From positions 153,329 through 171,971 of the forward strand of contig FR892005.1 in NCBI GenBank assembly GCA_000434235.1: a DNA stretch of 18,643 bases. The letters run 5' to 3'. A program made the position numbers and the translations under genes. The notes under the pieces are model-generated. The model searched no databases. It had not been told where the DNA came from and was given only the letters and a program-made list of their open reading frames with translations. Positions 9,101 through 15,528 of this stretch are shown in pieces. This DNA comes from Alistipes sp. CAG:268 (GTDB lineage Bacteria > Bacteroidota > Bacteroidia > Bacteroidales > Rikenellaceae). Position 1 is the first letter of the stretch; every line of letters starts with the position of its first letter.

Positions 9101-9363
9101 ACACGAAGTTCTCGGACCTCTTCCTCGAGGACGGCGACTACCTCCGCCTGAAGAACATCACGCTGGGTTATACGCTTCCCGAGAAGGTCTGCCGCTTCGT
9201 GGGCATGAAGAGCGGTTCGCTCCGCGTCTACATGAGCGTCGATAATGTCTGCACGATTACGGGCTACACGGGAGTGGATCCCGAGGTGGGCAACTACGGT
9301 ATCGACCGCGGTGTCTATCCCGTAACGCGCTTCTTCAACTTCGGCGTAAATGTCAATTTCTAA
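6169..9363 (+). CDS. SusC/RagA-family TonB-linked outer membrane transporter
   Basis: This 1064-residue protein is a SusC-type TonB-dependent outer membrane channel that imports glycans or their fragments together with a SusD lipoprotein. Order of parts: signal peptide (1-34, cleavage near AEA-Q), a carboxypeptidase-regulatory-like beta-sandwich domain (about 36-110), a TonB-box region just before and around IGEVVAIGYG (114-123), the plug domain (about 130-243, with FSIRG and VLKDAASAAIYG), and a long 22-stranded barrel ending in an aromatic residue (FGVNVNF). There is no N-terminal STN domain, so signalling to an anti-sigma factor is not expected. The usual YGARAANGV plug motif appears as YGASVGSSGV. 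It is the first gene of the second block; the SusD partner follows after 19 bases. Confidence 0.97.
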   Translation: MEMNLTISGKTRNFFRVFLMSLLLGILMLPAEAQNRVTVSGRLTDTGQNPLIGASVIEKGTTNGVTTDVDGRYSISVDGNATLDFSFIGYKAQSIAVMNRTQIDVVMEDDAMMIGEVVAIGYGSQRKEDLSMAVTTVKLDDVAKSRSSNLATMLQGRMPGVTIQQTGDPMKPASFSIRGRGSKGNDDDPTSGDGVLVVVDGVPNAPYMVEDVESITVLKDAASAAIYGASVGSSGVILITTKKAQSGQIRVSANVSLGFEKVSNLPTMLTAEQYNSVWAKAVESNPGSQLPSAADPSVYPWGNVTRTDWLDEIFQTGFTQHYAASISGGTEKVQSIFSLSYDKKDGVLLNTWSESFNGKLQTDFKLAKWLKISERASFVVSNGQGNVDTSHQGPIMGAVWYPRSATVYEMNEDGTYALDDKGNKFYGGTTPLWANVNGTPLLYNPVAYLERLHRLYPENKIYSTTSVEIKPISSLTIKSDFTADLRNKEADEFYPKMTERGLQRSENHREQFFYRDRHWLSETTISYAQVFGKHHISAMAGFTADFKKTRERQLYSRNYASEADDQLLWGQAENWTDTHPQEFIYEYAMASFLARIGYSFDDRYFLVGSIRRDASSKLPAAKNYDWFPSVSGSWKISSEKFFQNSGLAKTFNLVKLRAGWGRVGNVDLYPNNVADVELLNYTYSMIFGQNLDQLVQGTYLSTIPNLNARWETTEQTSVGLDLALFDNKLEFSADYYHKVTKDLIDLVPTPEQIGVANSPMGNMGNVLNKGWEFSINYNGSAAQGKFNYNVWGMFSTNKGYVREYGVRNGPVMHTSPNLNSNALLFSDAGQPWYSFMVYRTAGIFRSQDEINKYIYKNPETGEAKLLMPDAKVGDLIFVDTNNDGVINDDDKVFAGSYTPKNTFSFGGSFDWKGFDFSFFFQGVTGNKIYNGLKQMAMNGRNDYGNLISDVLDTWDFNPESSKYPRLGLVTGSDTNGNYTKFSDLFLEDGDYLRLKNITLGYTLPEKVCRFVGMKSGSLRVYMSVDNVCTITGYTGVDPEVGNYGIDRGVYPVTRFFNFGVNVNF

Positions 9364-9382
9364 TCAAAAAACAGCCAAGATC

Positions 9383-10999
9383 ATGAAAATGAAAAAGATA
9401 TTCATTCTGGGAGGACTCCTTCTGAGCGGAGCGCTCGTTTCGGGCTGTTCCGACTTCCTCGAAGTCAAGAAATACGGCGCCTCGACGGTCTGGGAGACCC
9501 AGGGCGATATTGACAAGGCGATTGCCGCCCTCTATTCGTTCACGACGAACGACTCGGAGGGTGTGACGGGCCGCGGCATCATGTGGTTCGAGTGCTGCAG
9601 CGACAACCTGACGGTCGGCCGTCCGCAGAGCGAGGCCGAGGATATCCGCAACTTCCGTATGGCCCCGAGCAACGGCCGCGACGTGAAGAACAACTGGAAG
9701 ATCATGTATGAGGTGAACGCCAAGGCGAACAACATCATCAAGATGGTCCCCACGATGAATCTGGACGAGGCCTACAAGCGCAAGGCTACCGGTATCGCCT
9801 ACTTCTTCCGCGGTTTCGCGATGCTGTGGATCGCTCCCTATTACGGTGACAACGGCCCCAACGGCGGTATTCCGATCATCCTCGACACGACCGAACCGGC
9901 CGACATGGACCTCCCGCGCCCCGCTTCGGTACTCCAGAACTACGACCAGATCATCAGCGACATGCGCGAGGCCGGCGAACGCCTGCCCTACTTCTCGGAG
10001 CTTGCTCCCGAGGAGTACGGTCTGCCCCACAAGGCTGCCGCATGGGCCTTTGCCGCCCGTGCCGCCCTCTACGCCGCACAGTTCGATGCCAAGTACTACG
10101 ATACGGTCATCGAGATGTGCGACAAGGTGATGGCATTGAGCGGCGCCGACAAGCGCGACCTGTTCGATGACGGCACGAACAATACGTTTGCCAACCTTTG
10201 GCGCAAGGAGCAGAACTTCGGTTGCGAGTACATCTTCTCGCTGCTGGGCAACGCTTCCGACGGCCCGAAGTTCCACGGCATGTCGTTCCAGAACGGCGGA
10301 TGGAACCTCTACAACCACTGGGGTTATTTCCAGCCGACCCTCTCGCTGTGGGAGGCCTTTGAGGAGGGCGACATCCGTCGTGACGCCACGATCCTCTATC
10401 CCGGCCAGACGATCAAGTTCATGGGCCGCGAGATCCTCTTCGGAAGCTCGACCTACGGAATCTCGTCGGATACGGGCATGACCTTCCGCAAGTTCCTCTC
10501 CCCGTGGGAGGAGGCCGACTGCGTGGGCAAGGATGTGAACCCGAACGGCGACAACGCCAGCAACACGCTCGGCATGTGCCTGATGCGTTATGCCGACGTG
10601 CTGCTGATGAAGGCCGAGGCGCTGATCTGGACCAAGGGCGAAGGCGATGCCGAGGCCAAGCAGCTGCTCAACCGCATCCGCAAGCGTGCCCGCCTCGAAG
10701 AGAACAGCACCGCCACGAAGGCCGAGCTGAAGAACCAGCGCCGCTGTGAGCTGGCATTCGAGTTCATGCCGAGCCGCCACCTGGACATGGTCCGCTGGGG
10801 CGATGCGAAGGAGGTCTATGCCGAGCCGACGCGCCGGGTCAATTCGCACTGGGATTCGGCTACGCAGACCGTGGTGATCGACGAGCCGTCCGATTACGAC
10901 CAGGGCCGTACGTTCGATCCGGTCATCAACCAGGTCTTCCCGATTCCGGTGACGGCGTTCAACGGTACGGTGAACCTGAAGCAGAACATTGGTTATTAA
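9383..10999 (+). CDS. SusD/RagB-family nutrient-binding lipoprotein
   Basis: This surface lipoprotein of 538 residues caps the SusC channel and binds the incoming glycan. The start at 9383 gives a compact lipoprotein signal with lipobox VSGC (Cys22). An in-frame ATG at 9350 would add 11 residues and overlap the transporter by 14 bases, and 9389 is also possible. Family hallmarks are SDFLEVKKYG right after the lipid-bearing cysteine, the TPR-rich helical body, the late motif RRCELAFEFMPSRHLDMVRWG split around residues 455-475, and the terminal FPIPVTAFNG / NLKQNIGY. It is paired with the SusC-like gene and followed after 20 bases by the EEP enzyme. Ligand identity cannot be inferred from the sequence. 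Confidence 0.96.
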   Translation: MKMKKIFILGGLLLSGALVSGCSDFLEVKKYGASTVWETQGDIDKAIAALYSFTTNDSEGVTGRGIMWFECCSDNLTVGRPQSEAEDIRNFRMAPSNGRDVKNNWKIMYEVNAKANNIIKMVPTMNLDEAYKRKATGIAYFFRGFAMLWIAPYYGDNGPNGGIPIILDTTEPADMDLPRPASVLQNYDQIISDMREAGERLPYFSELAPEEYGLPHKAAAWAFAARAALYAAQFDAKYYDTVIEMCDKVMALSGADKRDLFDDGTNNTFANLWRKEQNFGCEYIFSLLGNASDGPKFHGMSFQNGGWNLYNHWGYFQPTLSLWEAFEEGDIRRDATILYPGQTIKFMGREILFGSSTYGISSDTGMTFRKFLSPWEEADCVGKDVNPNGDNASNTLGMCLMRYADVLLMKAEALIWTKGEGDAEAKQLLNRIRKRARLEENSTATKAELKNQRRCELAFEFMPSRHLDMVRWGDAKEVYAEPTRRVNSHWDSATQTVVIDEPSDYDQGRTFDPVINQVFPIPVTAFNGTVNLKQNIGY

Positions 11000-11019
11000 T
11001 CTGAAGCAGTCATTCGAAT

Positions 11020-11853
11020 ATGAAAATCCTGAAATATGCCGTTCGCGCAGGCGCCCTGTGTGCCGCGCTGTTCACGACGGCCATGGCGAGCGCACAGAGC
11101 GTGCAGCTGAAAGTATTGGTATGGAACGTCCTTTCGTTCGAAAAGACGGACAAGTCCGGAGCCGAGGCGGGATTCCCCGTCGAGGAGTATGTCGATCTGG
11201 TCAAGGCCCAGAATCCCGATGTCGTCTGCTTCAACGAGTTCGAGACCGGCACGAGCCGCATGGGCAAGGAGAAGATGGCCGAGATCGCTGCCCTGATGGA
11301 GATGTATCCTTTCTACATCATGTCCTACCCGAAAGACGAGGGCTATTACGGCAACGTGATCCTGTCGAAATATCCGATCGTAGCCACCGGATCGAAGCTC
11401 TTTACCTACGAGCACTACAAGGGTGACGGCAACTACCAGTGGAACGACGGATGGCAGTTGGATCAGTACGGAACGGACCAGCGCAGCGTCGGTTATGCCG
11501 ACGTGCTGGTTCCCACCTCCGAGTCGGCCGGCAAGGTTGTCCGCATTGCCTGTGCGCATTTCGACCACATGGGCTATTCGGAGGTCCGCACCCGTCAGGC
11601 CCGCGAGTCTGTCGAATTCCTCGGTCTGGACAATCCGGAGTATCCGACCATCATGATGGGCGACCTCAATGTCGGCTCGGGCTCCGTTCTGGATCCGTTG
11701 AGCAATGTCGGCGACCACATCGGTTATAGCTGGGTCGATCACATCTGGGCATTCCCGAAGGGTGCATGGTCCGGAAGCGAGACGTTCGAGTCGAAGGATT
11801 GCGGCAACCTCTCGGACCACGATCCCGTCATGGCTACCGTTACCTTGAAGTAA
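11020..11853 (+). CDS. Exported endonuclease/exonuclease/phosphatase (EEP) family hydrolase
   Basis: This 277-residue protein has a signal peptide (about 1-25, AMASA-Q) and a complete EEP (DNase I-like) domain. The catalytic and metal residues expected of the fold are visible: WN with Asn36, NEFE with Glu73, GNVILSKYPI (111-120), the AHFDHM histidine His180, GDLN with Asp215 and Asn217, VDHI with Asp240, and terminal SDHDP with Asp266-His267. EEP members cleave phosphodiesters or phosphomonoesters (nucleic acids, sphingomyelin, inositol phosphates), so the substrate is open. Its position between SusD and a lipoprotein points to a phosphate-ester bond in the imported glycoconjugate rather than DNA repair. 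Export also argues against a repair nuclease. Confidence 0.9.
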   Translation: MKILKYAVRAGALCAALFTTAMASAQSVQLKVLVWNVLSFEKTDKSGAEAGFPVEEYVDLVKAQNPDVVCFNEFETGTSRMGKEKMAEIAALMEMYPFYIMSYPKDEGYYGNVILSKYPIVATGSKLFTYEHYKGDGNYQWNDGWQLDQYGTDQRSVGYADVLVPTSESAGKVVRIACAHFDHMGYSEVRTRQARESVEFLGLDNPEYPTIMMGDLNVGSGSVLDPLSNVGDHIGYSWVDHIWAFPKGAWSGSETFESKDCGNLSDHDPVMATVTLK

Positions 11854-11877
11854 TGAATCGAAAAAACGTACGAAGAG

Positions 11878-12720
11878 ATGAAAAAGATACAGAAATACAT
11901 GATGGCACTCCTCTCGCTGGGAGTAGTTGCCGCGGGGGTTGTCGGCTGCTCCGATGACGACGAGTACACGTTGAAATCGGTGAGCGCCAAGCCGTCCGAC
12001 AAGTTCAATGCCAAGATCCAGTTCGTGAGCCGCCTGACCGATGCGCCGCTGATTACGAGCGACGCGGATTACCAGGCCCTGAAGGGATACATGGTCAATA
12101 CGCTGAACAAGCGCGAGAAATCCTGGCTGACGGTTCTCGACCGGACCGACAACTCGCGTCTTTCGGACGTGATGCAGCTCTCGGTCGATACCTATCGCTG
12201 GACCGCATCCGCCTTCAACAAGCTGGGTGGAAAGACGGTCTTCGAGGGCAGCACGCTCTTCTTCAACGAGCCGACCCGCCTGGTGCGCTCGGTGGAGACG
12301 GGTGCCGGCAGCCGTGTGACGAGCTTCTCGCCCCTGATGAAGGGTACGCGCACCGACCGCGATGAGAACGGAGAGGTGGTCGCCACGGTCGATATTTCGT
12401 TCAACATCAATTTCTACACGGTGCGTTTCGATGCCGCCGATCAGCTTTCGGCCTTCGGTGGCGAGGAGGGTGTCATGAACCTCCTCAAGCGCGAGAACAT
12501 GAACCTGCTGATGATCGGTACGGTGAAGAACGATCTGTTCGGCTCGCTCGAGCAGTCGGTTGCTTCGGCAGACCCCTCGTTCAAGGTCTACAAGGTGGTA
12601 GCCGGAAGCGAATACTCGGTGTTCATGCTTGCCGAGGAGCGTTTCTGGGGCTTCACGGGTGTCGATACGGAGTCGCTGGGTAACGGTATCGAGGCTTACA
12701 GCATCAATGTGATGTGGTAA
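11878..12720 (+). CDS. Lipoprotein of unknown function, possibly a degenerate EEP-fold protein
   Basis: This 280-residue lipoprotein has lipobox VVGC (Cys24) followed by an acidic SDDDE stretch typical of surface-exposed Bacteroidota lipoproteins. I recognise no family with confidence. By eye its order of segments follows the EEP enzyme upstream: a strand-like VFEGSTLFFNEPTRLV (121-136) resembles GNVILSKYPIVA, NFYTVRF (178-184) sits where the strand leading to the catalytic His would be, NLLMIGTVKND (209-219) where GDLN would be, and the tail from YSVFML (246-251) to INVMW where VDHI and SDHDP would be. None of the catalytic residues is kept. If so it is a pseudoenzyme, perhaps a surface binding protein; this is inference. 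It is the last gene of the operon, 24 bases after the EEP gene, with a terminator 22 bases beyond its stop. Confidence 0.85.
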   Translation: MKKIQKYMMALLSLGVVAAGVVGCSDDDEYTLKSVSAKPSDKFNAKIQFVSRLTDAPLITSDADYQALKGYMVNTLNKREKSWLTVLDRTDNSRLSDVMQLSVDTYRWTASAFNKLGGKTVFEGSTLFFNEPTRLVRSVETGAGSRVTSFSPLMKGTRTDRDENGEVVATVDISFNINFYTVRFDAADQLSAFGGEEGVMNLLKRENMNLLMIGTVKNDLFGSLEQSVASADPSFKVYKVVAGSEYSVFMLAEERFWGFTGVDTESLGNGIEAYSINVMW

Positions 12721-12742
12721 AGGCCCGGTTGGGACAATGAGA

Positions 12743-12781
12743 GACGGGACCGAATGTTGCATTCGGTCCCGTCGTTTTTTT
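12743..12781 (+). terminator. Intrinsic terminator of the SusC/D operon
   Basis: A perfect 13-base-pair stem (12743-12755 with 12761-12773) around the 5-base loop GTTGC is followed by seven T residues (12775-12781). It starts 22 bases after the lipoprotein stop. Read on the other strand the hairpin has no T-tract, so it serves the + strand and is at best a weak terminator for the convergent genes. Confidence 0.95.
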
Positions 12782-12849
12782 CAAGGGCGCTCTCCGGTCG
12801 GTTCGTTTTCTCGTTCTCCTGCTGTCGTCCGCCCGGATCGCAGCGTCCG

Positions 12850-13395
12850 TCAGCGGGAGGCCACCAGCGACGAGGGGGTCACACCCATCGAGTCGCGGGC
12901 CCAGTCGCCGCGGGCACGCAGCACCTGCTCGACGATGTCGCGCACGGCGCCCTCGCCGCCGCGGAACTCGGAGACGTAGCGCGACGCCTCGATCACCTCC
13001 GATGCGGCATCGGCCGGGCAGACCGGAATCCCCACTTCGCGCATGCACTCCAGATCGGGGATGTCGTCGCCCATGTAGATCACGTCGGCTGGGTCTAATC
13101 CCTCGCGGGCGAAGTATTCGCGCATGGTCCGGATCTTGTCCATGCAGTCGAGATAGTAGTCCTTGACTCCGAGCATGCGGAGCCGGTATTCGAGCGTGCG
13201 GCCGCGTCCTCCCGAGATGATGCAGACCTTGTAGCCCGCCTTGATGGCGTAGGCCAGCGCATAGCCGTCCTTGGCGTTGTAGCGGCGGATGAAGTCGCCG
13301 TCGATGGTCGGTATGATGCCGCCGTCGGTCATCACGCCGTCCACGTCGAATACGAAAGCCCGGCAGCGGGCTATATCTTCCTTGAAGTTTCCCAT
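12850..13395 (-). CDS. kdsC: KdsC-type HAD phosphatase (3-deoxy-manno-octulosonate-8-phosphate phosphatase family)
   Basis: This 181-residue protein is of the usual size for the cap-less HAD subfamily that hydrolyses KDO-8-phosphate in lipopolysaccharide core synthesis. The nucleophile motif DVDGVMTDG carries Asp17 and Asp19, IISGGRG is motif II, and MGDDIPDLECM is the metal-binding motif III. The N-terminal extension that an earlier start in this frame would add is not HAD-like, so ATG at 13395 is the start. It overlaps the DUF2520 gene by 25 bases, and that pairing is known in Bacteroidota. It is the last gene of the - strand series before the convergent terminator region. The KDO role is inferred from family; related HAD enzymes act on other sugar or nucleotide phosphates. 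Confidence 0.9.
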   Translation of the reverse strand: MGNFKEDIARCRAFVFDVDGVMTDGGIIPTIDGDFIRRYNAKDGYALAYAIKAGYKVCIISGGRGRTLEYRLRMLGVKDYYLDCMDKIRTMREYFAREGLDPADVIYMGDDIPDLECMREVGIPVCPADAASEVIEASRYVSEFRGGEGAVRDIVEQVLRARGDWARDSMGVTPSSLVASR

Positions 13396-14147
13396 ATGTT
13401 TTGGCTGATTGTTTGGTAGATCTCTTTCATGCGGGGATCGGCGATCAGCGCCTCGTGGCGTTCCTGTGTGGTGCGGTCGCCGCGTACGGCGGGGCCGGTC
13501 TGCACGTCGCGGGGCGAGGCTGCGTCGCAGGCCTTGGCCGCGGTCTCGGCCACCAGGGCCCGGAGTACATCGAAGTCGAGTCCGGCGCTGCGGGCGATCT
13601 CCTCGCCGAGTGCGTACATGTGGTTGGCGAAGTTGCAGGCGAAGACCGCCGCCAGGTGGATCTTCGAGCGCCGCTCCGAGTCGGCCGGGATCACCCGGTC
13701 CGAGAGGCGTTGTGCCACCTCCTCCAGCTCGGCGAGCAGCTCCGGTGTGGAGGCCTCGAGGAAGATCGGTATGGGGCGGAAATCGACGGCGCGGCCCTTC
13801 GTGAAGGTCTGCATCGGGTAGAAGACGCCGCGTCGGGCGAACTTCGCGGGAATGGCCTCCATCGGCACGCTGCCGGCCGTGTGGGCCACGGCGGCTCCGT
13901 GCGGGATGGGAAGCCGTTCGGCAACCTCCGCGACTGCGCGGTCGCTCACGGCGATCAGGTAGAGGTCCGCCGGGGCGAGAGCCGCCGGATCGCCGCTCCA
14001 GGCGCATCCTGCGATACGGGCCACCTCGCGGCCCCGTTCTTCGTTGCGGGCGTGGATCTGCACGAGTTGCAGCCCGCGTGCGGCGGCAAGGGCGCGGGCC
14101 AGGGCCTCGGCCAGATTGCCGCTTCCGATGATTACGACACGGTTCAT
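13371..14147 (-). CDS. Rossmann-fold/DUF2520 oxidoreductase-like protein
   Basis: This 258-residue cytoplasmic protein has an N-terminal NAD(P)-binding Rossmann domain with GSGNLA at residues 8-13 and a strand-helix layout like pyrroline-5-carboxylate or ketopantoate reductases. It is followed by the helical DUF2520 domain, recognisable by YPMQTFTKG and by IHLAAVFACNFANHM near residues 165-180. The reaction catalysed by this family is not established. Its start ATG overlaps the stop of the YihY gene as ATGA, and its 3' end overlaps the KdsC-like gene by 25 bases, so the three are almost certainly co-transcribed and translationally coupled. Confidence 0.9.
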   Translation of the reverse strand: MNRVVIIGSGNLAEALARALAAARGLQLVQIHARNEERGREVARIAGCAWSGDPAALAPADLYLIAVSDRAVAEVAERLPIPHGAAVAHTAGSVPMEAIPAKFARRGVFYPMQTFTKGRAVDFRPIPIFLEASTPELLAELEEVAQRLSDRVIPADSERRSKIHLAAVFACNFANHMYALGEEIARSAGLDFDVLRALVAETAAKACDAASPRDVQTGPAVRGDRTTQERHEALIADPRMKEIYQTISQNIWETSRKI

Positions 14148-15475
14148 GCTTGTTTTCGGTTTTCCGGTTCGTCGAGCAGCTCCGTCAGCGGGACATTCCC
14201 GCGGGCTTCGCGGGCCGTCTGCTTGAGGGTCTCCACGCTGTGGTCGATGCGTGCCAGTTCGGGGGTGGCATGCAGGTCGAAGGTGGTCTGCCCGGCCCGC
14301 TCGACGGCTTCGATGATGCCGTAGACGGTCATCGAGGCGATGTCGTAGGCCGGGGTGTATGCCACTTCGCGCTCTCCCTCGCCGCTGCGCACGGCAATCA
14401 GCTGTCCGGCCTGCACCAGCTGGAAGAGCACATCGTTTACGATGCGTGTCGGGAGGTTCAGCTCGCGGCGGATCCGCTCGGCGGGCATGGCGCCGCCTCG
14501 GTCGCGGAAGTGGCGCACGACGGCCAGCATCGCGGCGAGCATCACCTTGCGGCGCTGGTCGTAGTTGATCAGCAGCGATTCGCGCTCCTCGCCGAATCGC
14601 TCGATGTTCTGGTAGGCGAACGAGAGCTCGCCGCCGAAGAGCAGGATCTCCCACGAGGTCTGCAGCCAGATAAGGAAGAGGGGCAGGGCGGCAAAGCTGC
14701 CGTAGATGGCGTTGTAGGAGGTCATCCAGCGCTGGACGTAGACGTAGCCCCACTGGAAGGCGAGGAAGATCGTTCCGGCGACGATGCCGGCCATCAGGGC
14801 GCTGCCCAGACGTACCCGGGCGTTGGGAATGACCATGTAGAGCAGGGTGAACATGGTCCAGATCACGGCCATCGAGGCCAGGCGCGAGAGCAGCCGGAAG
14901 TACCAGGCGTCGTCGAAGCCGAGCCGCGTCTCGGCGTAGTTGGTCAGGGCGTTGGCCACGATCCAGAGCAGCGGCACGATCATCACCACGGCGATGTAGT
15001 CGGTCCACTGTCGGGTTATGCTGCGCTCGACCTTGACCTCCCAGATGTTGTTGAAGGCGTTTTCGATCGAGCCGAAGACACGGATTACGGCCCAGAAGAG
15101 CATGACCAGCGCCACGGCGGCCACCACGCCGCCCTGCGTGCGGAGCAGGGCCTTCTCGGCGAACCCGACGATGTAGTCGATGATCTCGGGGTTTTGCGGG
15201 AAGAGTTCGTAGAGGTTCTCGACCAGCCCGTCGGCCAGCCCGAAGCCCTTGACGACGGCGAACACCACGGCGATGATCGGCACGAGCGACATGAGCGTGT
15301 AGAAGGTCAGCGCCGCGCTGCGGACGATCGTTCCGTGCTCCTGCAGCCCCCGTGCCGTGTAAAAGAGCAGGCGGTACTGCTGCACGAGCCACCGCACGAC
15401 GGGATTGCGCCATTCGTTGAGGTCGCGCAGGAAGATCGTGTCGGTGAAGTATGTCAGGAGTTCCCGGATTTTCAT
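14144..15475 (-). CDS. YihY/virulence factor BrkB family inner membrane protein
   Basis: This 443-residue integral membrane protein belongs to the YihY/BrkB family, which was once misnamed ribonuclease BN; the function is unresolved. About six transmembrane helices are visible, with family signatures SAALTFYTLMSLVPI near the first helix, GSIENAFNNIWEVK, and YGSFAALPLFLIWLQ late in the domain. A soluble tail of roughly 140 residues follows, containing a winged-helix-like segment (AERIRRELNLPTRIVNDVLF). I chose ATG 15475 because an ATG at 15499 would lie inside the promoter box at 15497-15504, and because MKIRELLTYF is a normal start. The stop overlaps the DUF2520 start by 4 bases. Confidence 0.88.
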   Translation of the reverse strand: MKIRELLTYFTDTIFLRDLNEWRNPVVRWLVQQYRLLFYTARGLQEHGTIVRSAALTFYTLMSLVPIIAVVFAVVKGFGLADGLVENLYELFPQNPEIIDYIVGFAEKALLRTQGGVVAAVALVMLFWAVIRVFGSIENAFNNIWEVKVERSITRQWTDYIAVVMIVPLLWIVANALTNYAETRLGFDDAWYFRLLSRLASMAVIWTMFTLLYMVIPNARVRLGSALMAGIVAGTIFLAFQWGYVYVQRWMTSYNAIYGSFAALPLFLIWLQTSWEILLFGGELSFAYQNIERFGEERESLLINYDQRRKVMLAAMLAVVRHFRDRGGAMPAERIRRELNLPTRIVNDVLFQLVQAGQLIAVRSGEGEREVAYTPAYDIASMTVYGIIEAVERAGQTTFDLHATPELARIDHSVETLKQTAREARGNVPLTELLDEPENRKQA

Positions 15476-15496
15476 GTGTGGCGAGGGGCTGTCGAA

Positions 15497-15528
15497 CAAA
15501 GGTAGCTATTTTAGGCGGATCGCCCAAA
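15497..15528 (-). promoter_or_regulatory. Promoter of the yihY-DUF2520-kdsC operon
   Basis: On the - strand TTTG (15528-15525) is followed after exactly 20 bases by TACCTTTG (15504-15497). This is a full match to the Bacteroidota TTTG/N19-21/TAnnTTTG promoter. The -7 box ends 21 bases before ATG 15475. The -33 element and most of the spacer lie inside the last codons of the methyltransferase gene, whose stop is at 15506-15508. Confidence 0.8.

Noticed and set aside
12743..12781. The terminator acting in both directions
   Set aside because: On the - strand the stem is followed by a mixed sequence, not a T-tract, so only + strand termination is supported.
13396..14007. An N-terminal extension of the KdsC-like protein to 385 residues
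   Set aside because: The extra part is an arginine/proline-rich shadow of the DUF2520 gene; the HAD domain starts right after ATG 13395.
14150..15505. A 451-codon open frame on the + strand opposite yihY
   Set aside because: Its translation is low-complexity (rich in H, D, G, E, Q) and has no domain. It mirrors a clear membrane protein, and stop codons are rare there because the GC-rich host gene avoids the matching codons.
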